Shown here: piece by piece, positions 1 through 5,076 of the stretch
Numbering within the stretch: position 1 is the first letter of the stretch
Layout of the letters: each line of letters starts with the position of its first letter
Assembly: GCA_025964455.1 (NCBI GenBank)
Contig: JAOPYU010000196.1
Coordinates: forward strand, 1-8,428
DNA length: 8,428 nucleotides
Direction: 5' to 3'
Origin: Thermoleophilia bacterium
GTDB lineage: Bacteria; Actinomycetota; Thermoleophilia; Gaiellales; SKUG01
The notes under the pieces: model-generated
Databases searched by the model: none
What the model was told of the DNA's origin: nothing
Seen by the model: the letters and a program-made list of their open reading frames with translations, nothing else
Translations under genes and position numbers: made by a program

Positions 1-282
1 CAGCGCCTCGCGGAGTGCGCCGACTCCCATCCACACGAGCCATCCCGCGCCGATCAGCTTCACGCTCGAGAAGGCCACGTCGCTGTTGCGCAGGATCACC
101 GAGAGGCCGGCCACGCAGAGCACGACGTGCACGGCGAGGCCCGAGAAGATGCCGCCGAGGGTCGGCCACGCAGCGCGGAAGCCGTGCGCGAGCACATGGC
201 GCATCACGAGGGCCATGTCAGCACCCGGCGTGATGGCGAGCACCACGACGATGCCCAGGAATGTCGCGGATTCGGCGAGCAC
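1..282 (-). CDS. LysE/RhtB-family amino-acid exporter, N-terminal part (truncated by window start)
   Basis: This is the first 94 codons of an inner-membrane exporter of the LysE/RhtB superfamily, whose members expel amino acids or their derivatives. The family signature is visible near the N-terminus: a hydrophobic stretch running into ITPGADMALVMRHVLAHG (about residues 17-34), matching the usual TPGPD-x-x-LV motif with Ala in place of Pro. Further hydrophobic segments lie at about residues 40-64 and 75-91, consistent with the first three of six membrane helices. The frame is open to position 1, so the C-terminal half is missing. I chose the GTG at 282 because a TACGGT box ends 8 bp upstream and no ribosome site precedes it; an in-frame GTG at 300 is the alternative, and a stop lies just above that. 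It is divergent from the flavoprotein gene. The substrate cannot be predicted. Confidence 0.82.
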   Translation of the reverse strand, partial: MLAESATFLGIVVVLAITPGADMALVMRHVLAHGFRAAWPTLGGIFSGLAVHVVLCVAGLSVILRNSDVAFSSVKLIGAGWLVWMGVGALREAL

Positions 283-296
283 GGGAGGGCACCGTA
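283..296 (-). promoter_or_regulatory. Putative leaderless promoter (-10 box) of the LysE-type gene
   Basis: On the minus strand TACGGT (296-291) fits the actinobacterial -10 pattern TAnnnT. It is followed by GCCCTCCC and directly by the GTG start. The spacing puts the predicted transcription start at or next to the start codon, giving a leaderless mRNA. The arrangement closely matches that in front of greA at 4597-4609. No convincing -35 box is visible. Confidence 0.45.
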
Positions 297-416
297 GCAC
301 CTACCGGATCCTGACCTAGTCCTCGTCTAACCACAGCAACCGGCAGTCGGCTCCGCGCGATCGAGGCCCCCGGACCGTCGTCGGGGTACGGCTTCGGAAA
401 GGGGAGTCACACGAAC

Positions 417-1613
417 ATGCGATCGATCCTGGTCATCGGAGGCGGAATTGCCGGTACGGAGGGCGCACTCACGCTTGCGCGAGGGCTGCCCCACGACCGC
501 GTCACGCTGCTCACCCACACCGACGTTCTTCACCTGACGCCGGACCTGCTCTACGTCCCGGCCGGCATCTCGCCCTCGCGGATCGAGCTGCCGATCCGCG
601 CGCTCGTCGCCGAGGGGCACGTCGACGTCGCCTTCGGCGAGGTGGAGCACGTCGACCTGGAGTGCGGCATCGCGGTCGCCGACACCGGCGAGTACCCGTT
701 CGACGTGCTGGTGGCCGCGCCGGGCGCTGCGCCGGACGCGACCGACGGGCTGCAGATGCAGACGCTCGCCGGCGCGAATCTCGTGCGCGACCGGATCGAC
801 GACCTGTTCGTCGCCGCGCTCGAGCGCGACGCGCGCGGCAGCATCGTGATCCGCGCCGCCGCGGACGACACCTGGTCGCCGCCCGCCTACGAACTCGCGA
901 TGCTGATCGCCACGCATCGCCGCATGGCGGGCCTGGAGCGTCTCGTCTCGATCACGATCGTGACGGCGGAATTGGGTCCGTTCCAGTGGTTCGAGCCGCG
1001 CGTGGCCGACATCGTCACCGAGCATCTCGCCGCGCTCGGGATCGAGCTCGCGACCGGCGTACCCGAATCCCGGTTCGACGACGTGCGGGGCGATGTGGTC
1101 ATCGATTTCGGTCGGCTCGCTGCGCGTCATGTGCCCGGGCTCCCGGGGCGCGACGAGCACGGGTGGTATCGCACCGACGTGCACGGGCGTGTCCATCCCA
1201 AGGGGTTCGTGTTGGGCGATGCCGCCTGTCACGGCTACAAGTCCGCGTTCGCGGTGGCGTGGCAGGCTCGCCGCATGCTGGTGGAACTGGGTGGCTCGCT
1301 CGACGTGCTCGGCCATGAGGTGGACGGTGTTCCGATCGACGCCGTGGAGCATCACGTCGAGCTCGGGACGCGGACCCTGCGGATCCGCCTGCCGGTGGCT
1401 GCCAACCTCCAGGATCCGTGGCTCGGCCACGCATCAGAGGTGATCGTCGACGACCGTCCGCCGCGCCGGCTGGCAGGCCTGCTGCTCGGAGAGATCATCC
1501 AGCAGGTCGGCGGGCATGGTGCAGCCGAGGCGCACCGGGCGCTGGTCACTCGACCGGGGTCGCAGCTCCGTCAGGCAGCCCCAGCTTCGTTCGCATCGTC
1601 CCACTGGCAGTGA
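417..1613 (+). CDS. SQR/NDH-2-like FAD-dependent oxidoreductase lacking the catalytic cysteines
   Basis: A 398-residue flavoprotein of the pyridine-nucleotide-disulfide oxidoreductase superfamily, nearest in architecture to sulfide:quinone reductases and type II NADH dehydrogenases. Residues 4-13 form the FAD dinucleotide-binding glycine motif (ILVIGGGIAG). HLTPDLLYVPAG (39-50) matches the family's loop after the first Rossmann unit, YPFDVLVAAPGAAPD (93-107) the ATGA-like motif, and FVLGDAA (264-270) followed by KSAFAVAWQA (275-284) the second FAD-binding motif. Only two cysteines exist (83 and 271), neither placed like the SQR disulfide pair. The second nucleotide-binding glycine motif is absent before PPAYELA (155-161). 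True sulfide oxidation is therefore doubtful; the electron donor and acceptor are unknown. GGGGAG lies 10 bp before the ATG and supports this start. The last 22 residues run antisense through the convergent neighbour's 3' end. Confidence 0.8.
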   Translation: MRSILVIGGGIAGTEGALTLARGLPHDRVTLLTHTDVLHLTPDLLYVPAGISPSRIELPIRALVAEGHVDVAFGEVEHVDLECGIAVADTGEYPFDVLVAAPGAAPDATDGLQMQTLAGANLVRDRIDDLFVAALERDARGSIVIRAAADDTWSPPAYELAMLIATHRRMAGLERLVSITIVTAELGPFQWFEPRVADIVTEHLAALGIELATGVPESRFDDVRGDVVIDFGRLAARHVPGLPGRDEHGWYRTDVHGRVHPKGFVLGDAACHGYKSAFAVAWQARRMLVELGGSLDVLGHEVDGVPIDAVEHHVELGTRTLRIRLPVAANLQDPWLGHASEVIVDDRPPRRLAGLLLGEIIQQVGGHGAAEAHRALVTRPGSQLRQAAPASFASSHWQ

Positions 1614-2085
1614 CCTTCGCGCCCTTGGCCGGCGACACCACGTGACATGCGAACGACATCCGGTAGGTGTCCGCCGCCGGCGCGGCGAACGAACGCTCGA
1701 TGCGCACGGTGTCACTCGCGCCCGTGCGGGACAGCACGACCGTCTCGTACGGCGTCCCCAGGCTCCAGCCCGCGTCGCCGTCACGGCGGTAGCGGATGCC
1801 GCACACCGCCTGCGCGGAGCGGGCCTTGCCGATCGCCTTGGCGACGAGCGTCGCCGAGCCCGACATGCGCACCGTCTCACCGGCGTCCACCTCCACCACC
1901 GTGCCAGCAAGGCGCGTGGACGAACGGTCCGGCACGGTGCCGCCGGGGATCGTCGCGAGCGTGCGGCTCGTGGTGGTCGCCGTCACGGCGCGCTGCGTCC
2001 CGACGCCCGCGAGCTGCGCGATCGCGGAGACGATCCCCATGAGCAGCACGAGTACCACTGCCTGTCGGCGATGCGACCCCATCAT
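1546..2085 (-). CDS. Small exported or membrane-anchored protein of unknown function, coupled to the propeller/Ig gene
   Basis: A 179-residue protein I do not recognise. Residues 1-7 are polar with two arginines and are followed by a hydrophobic helix (about 9-27, AVVLVLLMGIVSAIAQLAG), so it is exported or anchored by an N-terminal signal anchor. A Thr/Ser-rich linker (33-57) leads to a domain of about 110 residues with alternating hydrophobic residues typical of a beta-sandwich, including GTVVEVDAGETVRMSGSATL (61-80). Two cysteines, 95 (AVCGIRYRR) and 147 (SFACHVV), are well placed for a disulfide outside the cell. Its ATG overlaps the stop of the upstream propeller gene as ATGA, implying translational coupling and a shared transcript. 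A second Met follows the first. The 3' end overlaps the convergent flavoprotein gene by 68 bp. The Ig-like fold is inferred only from pattern. Confidence 0.75.
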   Translation of the reverse strand: MMGSHRRQAVVLVLLMGIVSAIAQLAGVGTQRAVTATTTSRTLATIPGGTVPDRSSTRLAGTVVEVDAGETVRMSGSATLVAKAIGKARSAQAVCGIRYRRDGDAGWSLGTPYETVVLSRTGASDTVRIERSFAAPAADTYRMSFACHVVSPAKGAKVTASGTMRTKLGLPDGAATPVE

Positions 2086-4343
2086 GCGATTACCTCGGTC
2101 CGAACGGTCGACGTCGTCGATTCATGCCCGGCCGCATCGCGGACCTGGACGTACACGACCTTGAATCCGCGTCCCGCGCTCAGCGTGTGCTCGACGGTCG
2201 GCGCGAAGGCCTTCCACGCACCCCACGTGCCATCCTCGTTGGCGAGGCGCACCTGCGTCACCGCGACGTCGTCCGCCGCGGTGAGGCGCAGGGTGATGAG
2301 CTGGGTGTTGGTCGTCGCGGGCAGCTCCACGCGCGTCAGCGTCGGATCCGCCGCATCGACGGGGCCCGCCACGGTCCGCACGTAGCTCGTGCGCGCCGTG
2401 AGCGAGATCGATTCATTGCCGGCGGCATCGCGGACCTGGGCGTAGACGAGCTTGCCGCCGTAGCCGTCGGTCAGGGTCCAGGCAGCGGGGGTCGCCCACG
2501 CCTGCCACGCCGTCCAGGTGCCGTCCTCATTGGCGAAGCGCACCTGCGCGACTCCCACGTTGTCAGCCGCCACGAGCGTCGCCTGGATGGCGCGCGTGGT
2601 GGTCTCTGCGGGCAGTGTCAGTGACGTCAGCTGGGGGGCGATCGCGTCGGGGACGCCGCCTCCGCCGCCGCCGCCTCCGGGGGGCGCGTCGAGCTGGTAG
2701 CTGCTGGCCGACGACAGCGCGGCCGATTCACGCCCTGCCGCGTCGCGCACCTGCACGTACACGCGCTTGGGGCCGACGTTGGCGGAGAGCACCCACGGCA
2801 CGGTCGCGGCATAGGGCCGCCATGCGCCCCAGGTCCCGTCCTCGTTGGCGAGGCGCACCTGCGTCACGCCGGTGTCGTCGGTCGCATCGACGAGCACGTT
2901 GATCTCACGCGTGGCGCTCAGCGCCGGCACCCCGATCCGGGTCAGGATCGGGTCGGCGAGGTCGCCGGCTGGTGGCGGCGGATCGTTCGCGGCGCGGTAG
3001 CCGGTCGTGCGGTAGACCGCGGCGCTCTCGTTGCCGCCCATGTCACGAACGCGGACGTACACGCCCTTGACGCCGAAGCCGGCAGTCAGCGGATACGCGA
3101 CGGGGGTGACGAACGGCTGCCACGGGCCCCAGACACCGTCCTCATGGGCGAGCTGCATCTCCGCGACTCCGCGATCGTCCGTCGCGGTGATCGCGACGTT
3201 GACCGACTGCGTGGTGGTGGTCGCCGGAAGCACGACGTCGAGCAGCCGCGGCGCCTGCACGTCCGGTGTCGGCAGCGGCTCGAGCGCGGGCAGCGGCGTC
3301 GCAGGAACTCGCACGACCCGCGGCGTGAACACGCGATCCCACTGGTAGGCGCGGATCCGCCCCGCCCAGTCGGAGGAGACGTAGTGGTTGCGTACGGCCT
3401 GGTCGTCCCAGCGGGCGACCGAGCGGAGGAAGGCGTCCTTCGCCGGATCCACGTCGGTGTGGTACATCTGGATGCGCCCGCACGTCGTGCTCGTGGCGTA
3501 CAGGTTGTCCCAGAAGTCCAGCGTCAGCGAGTAGTTGCTGTGCACCGCGCCCGGGGCCTCGCAGGTCGGGAAGGCGCTCGTGCCCGTCCTGCCCTGCGCG
3601 CTGATGATGCGCGAGAAGCGGTAGGTGCCGCCCGGGTTGAAGTCGTAGCGCGTGATCCGCGATGCGTTGTAGCCCGCAGTGCCGTAGATGCAGTTGGTGC
3701 CGCAGTTCTCCCCGACGAACACGCGGCGTCCGTCGCGCGAGACGGCGATGTCCTGGTTGGTGACCCAGTTGCCGGGCTCCTTGCCCCAGTCACCGAACGC
3801 CGTGATGAACGTGCCGGCCGGGCTGAACTTGGCGATCGAGCGCTGCCCATCCACCGTGAGCGAGCCGTTGGAGACGTAGATGTCGCCGCGCCCGTCGGTG
3901 GCGATGAACGCACCGAAGGTCGCGCTCTTGACGTTCCAGACCGACAGCTGCGCGAGCTGCCACGTCGCGTCGAGGGCGTAGGTCCCGAGCGCGGCGTTCC
4001 GGTTGAGCCGGCGCACGGGGTTGCCGCCCTGGGAGACGTAGAGGTAGGTGCCGTCGGGTGACGGCGCGAGATCGCCGGCGCCCACGCCCGCGGGCATGGC
4101 GATGTCGGCCAGGCGGGTTCCCGCCTTGTCCCACCGGGCGATCTTGCCGTTGCACCAGGTGTAGAAGACGCCGTTGTTGTCGGTCTGTCCCAGGTAGCCA
4201 CAGCCCGCCGTGGCGGCAGCCACCGTGTAGTCCGCATCGGTGACGAGGGCCGCGTTCGCCCCGGGCACGCCCAGCAGCAGGGCGGTTGCGGCGAGGACGA
4301 GCGCCAGGAGCGCACGACGACCGGAGTGCAGGAGTCGATGCAT
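2082..4343 (-). CDS. Secreted NHL/six-bladed-propeller protein with four C-terminal Ig-like repeats
   Basis: A 753-residue exported protein. Residues 1-31 are a Sec signal peptide: MHRLLHSGRR, then a Leu/Ala-rich core, with likely cleavage after GANA (28-31). Residues about 36-345 resemble an NHL/TolB-type beta-propeller, with blade-like strands such as LAPSPDGTYLYVSQGG (92-107), FIATDGRGDIYVSNG (146-160), IAVSRDGRRVFVGENCG (199-215) and LTLDFWDNLYATSTTCG (273-289). Six cysteines between 48 and 288 may form disulfides. A Pro-rich linker (about 347-361) precedes four tandem repeats of about 88 residues. An eight-glycine tract (556-563) separates repeats 2 and 3. The last repeat ends at the C-terminus with no sorting signal. 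The frame is open upstream to 4565, but the ATG at 4343 is preferred because the signal peptide starts there. Binding or adhesion at the cell surface is inference; no catalytic motif is seen. Confidence 0.85.
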   Translation of the reverse strand: MHRLLHSGRRALLALVLAATALLLGVPGANAALVTDADYTVAAATAGCGYLGQTDNNGVFYTWCNGKIARWDKAGTRLADIAMPAGVGAGDLAPSPDGTYLYVSQGGNPVRRLNRNAALGTYALDATWQLAQLSVWNVKSATFGAFIATDGRGDIYVSNGSLTVDGQRSIAKFSPAGTFITAFGDWGKEPGNWVTNQDIAVSRDGRRVFVGENCGTNCIYGTAGYNASRITRYDFNPGGTYRFSRIISAQGRTGTSAFPTCEAPGAVHSNYSLTLDFWDNLYATSTTCGRIQMYHTDVDPAKDAFLRSVARWDDQAVRNHYVSSDWAGRIRAYQWDRVFTPRVVRVPATPLPALEPLPTPDVQAPRLLDVVLPATTTTQSVNVAITATDDRGVAEMQLAHEDGVWGPWQPFVTPVAYPLTAGFGVKGVYVRVRDMGGNESAAVYRTTGYRAANDPPPPAGDLADPILTRIGVPALSATREINVLVDATDDTGVTQVRLANEDGTWGAWRPYAATVPWVLSANVGPKRVYVQVRDAAGRESAALSSASSYQLDAPPGGGGGGGGVPDAIAPQLTSLTLPAETTTRAIQATLVAADNVGVAQVRFANEDGTWTAWQAWATPAAWTLTDGYGGKLVYAQVRDAAGNESISLTARTSYVRTVAGPVDAADPTLTRVELPATTNTQLITLRLTAADDVAVTQVRLANEDGTWGAWKAFAPTVEHTLSAGRGFKVVYVQVRDAAGHESTTSTVRTEVIA
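2091..3260 (-). repeat. Four tandem Ig-like repeat units within the propeller protein
   Basis: The units span residues 362-449, 462-549, 567-654 and 664-751 of the protein. Each begins with P-x-L and a LPA-x-(S/T)-T-like strand, then carries a TDD/AD(D/N)-x-GV-x-(Q/E) stretch, an A-(N/H)-EDG-x-W-x-x-W core, and a VY(V/A)-x-VRD-x-x-G-x-ES strand near the end. Units 2, 3 and 4 are closest to one another (for example VRLANEDGTWGAW in units 2 and 4). Unit 1 is most diverged (AHEDGVWGPW; RVRDMGGNES). The pattern indicates internal duplication of one beta-sandwich module. Linkers differ between units, including the poly-Gly tract between 2 and 3. Confidence 0.88.
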
Positions 4344-4428
4344 GGGAGCGACATCGGCGCGGAGTGGGGCGCTGCTTGAGCCGGGCCAGAGCAAGCAACA
4401 ACAAGTACAGCCACCTTGGCTGCGAGGC

Positions 4429-4448
4429 GGTCCCCTCCCACGCACCCG
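4429..4448 (+). repeat. Degenerate echo of the greA start region
   Basis: GGTCCCCTCCCACGCACCCG resembles GGTCCCTCCCATGCAGCCCG at 4600-4619, which spans the greA start codon. The differences are one extra C, T to C (so ATG reads ACG) and G to C. It sits just before the first copy of the tandem element at 4456 and may be the relic of an older duplication. C-rich composition makes a chance match possible. Confidence 0.35.
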
Positions 4449-4455
4449 CAGCGGC

Positions 4456-4597
4456 GACTGTGCAATTCCGATCGAGGGGCTATCGCTTGTGCACACATCG
4501 AGGGATGGGGACGCGCGTCCCTCGTCGACTGTGCCGTTCCGATCGAGGGGGTATCGAAATTGCACGGTTGTCGGTTTTGGGGAGGCGCCCGTCCGGT
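4456..4597. repeat. Tandemly duplicated intergenic element (two copies about 71 bp apart)
   Basis: The region between the divergent propeller gene and greA holds two direct copies of a 30-bp element, at 4456-4485 and 4527-4556, identical at 27 of 30 positions by eye. The shared core is TTCCGATCGAGGGG followed by TATCG. Both copies also have TGCAC five bases after the 30-bp block (4490-4494, 4561-4565). Further on, similarity fades to a TGGGGA-x-GCGC-like segment that needs small gaps. Each copy contains a GTGC near its left edge and GCAC at its right, so each is a loose inverted repeat around the conserved GATCGAGGGG. The second copy ends next to the greA promoter and the first lies about 110 bp upstream of the propeller start. 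Paired operator sites or a duplicated promoter segment are both possible. Confidence 0.75.
4499..4524. other. Palindrome and hairpin between the two repeat copies
   Basis: GGGACGCGCGTCCC at 4508-4521 is a perfect 14-bp palindrome. The same segment can pair differently: CGAGGGA (4499-4505) with TCCCTCG (4518-4524), a 7-bp stem with a 12-base loop. An 8-bp palindrome, TGTGCACA, lies just to the left at 4488-4495. The sites could bind a dimeric regulator. No known operator consensus was recognised. Confidence 0.45.
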
Positions 4598-4609
4598 ACG
4601 GTCCCTCCC
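4597..4609 (+). promoter_or_regulatory. Putative leaderless promoter (-10 box) of greA
   Basis: TACGGT at 4597-4602 fits the actinobacterial TAnnnT -10 box and is followed by CCCTCCC and then the ATG at 4610. The predicted transcription start coincides with the start codon, and no Shine-Dalgarno sequence occurs close enough; GGGGAGG at 4579-4585 is about 24 bp away. A -35 box is unclear; TTTTGG (4575-4580) has a 16-bp spacer but poor consensus. The same box and tract precede the LysE-type gene. Confidence 0.5.
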
Positions 4610-5071
4610 ATGCAGCCCGACACGCTCCTCACCCCCGATGGCAAGCAGGCACTCCAGGACGAGCTGGACCAGCTCCTGGCGAAGCGCCCGGCCATGGCGG
4701 CCAAGATCAAGTCCGCCCGCGAGCTCGGCGACCTCAAGGAGAACGCCGAGTACCACGCCGCGAAGGACGAGCAGGCGTTCCTCGAGACGCGCATCCAGGT
4801 CATCGAGCGCCAGCTGCGCTCTGCCAAGGTGGTCGACCCCACCGGCAGCGATGTCGTGACCGTCGGCTCGAAGGTCGTCGTCAAGGACCTCGACCTCGAC
4901 GCGGAGGAGACGTGGACCATCACCGGCGTCTCCGAGGCCGACCCGATGGAGAACAAGGTCTCCTACGAATCGCCGATCGGATCCGCCCTCGTGGATGCGG
5001 CGGTCGGCGACACCGTCGAGGTCCAGCTCCCGCGCGGCGCGATGCGCCTGCAGGTCGTCAGCATCGGCTGA
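4610..5071 (+). CDS. greA: Transcription elongation factor GreA
   Basis: GreA binds the secondary channel of RNA polymerase and stimulates cleavage of the backtracked transcript, restarting stalled complexes. The 153-residue product is close to the usual length of about 158. Residues 1-75 form the N-terminal antiparallel coiled coil, with the tip motif GDLKENAEYHAAKDEQAF (40-57). Asp41 and Glu44, the acidic pair that coordinates the catalytic magnesium in known GreA proteins, are both present. Residues about 80-153 are the FKBP-like C-terminal domain, with the conserved SYESPIGSALVDAAVGDTVEV (118-138). The start is fixed by the family N-terminus and the promoter box just upstream. It is transcribed away from the propeller gene and converges on the protease gene, whose stop lies 3 bp beyond. 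The upstream tandem element may regulate it. Confidence 0.97.
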   Translation: MQPDTLLTPDGKQALQDELDQLLAKRPAMAAKIKSARELGDLKENAEYHAAKDEQAFLETRIQVIERQLRSAKVVDPTGSDVVTVGSKVVVKDLDLDAEETWTITGVSEADPMENKVSYESPIGSALVDAAVGDTVEVQLPRGAMRLQVVSIG

Positions 5072-5076
5072 CGATC
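5053..5076 (+). terminator. Hairpin across the greA stop codon, possible terminator
   Basis: GGTCGTCAGC (5053-5062) pairs with GCTGACGATC (5067-5076) around the four-base loop ATCG. This makes a 10-bp stem with a single G-U pair on the greA transcript. It contains the greA stop codon and reaches into the stop codon of the convergent protease gene. No U-tract follows, so termination would be of the U-less kind often proposed for GC-rich actinobacteria. On the opposite strand the G-U pair becomes an A-C mismatch, so it should act mainly for greA. Confidence 0.5.

Noticed and set aside
327..1430. A 367-codon open frame on the minus strand, antisense to the flavoprotein
   Set aside because: It has an Arg/His/Asp-rich composition with no motif and is explained by GC-rich third positions of the real gene opposite.
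1600..1613. CACTG-G-CAGTG palindrome at the flavoprotein stop as a terminator
   Set aside because: The single-base centre leaves no workable hairpin loop and no U-tract follows.
2640..2690. GC-rich trinucleotide-like tract (CCGCCGCCG) as a regulatory repeat
   Set aside because: It encodes the eight-glycine linker between Ig repeats 2 and 3, which fully explains it.
4344..4470. Possible riboswitch (c-di-GMP or c-di-AMP type) in the leader of the secreted propeller gene
   Set aside because: There are scattered similarities such as GGGGACCGCC and a small CAGCC/GGCTG hairpin at 4408-4422, but the conserved core of neither class could be laid out.
4344..4565. N-terminal extension of the propeller protein by 74 codons
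   Set aside because: The extension has no coding character and crosses the repeat element, while a good signal peptide begins at the ATG at 4343.
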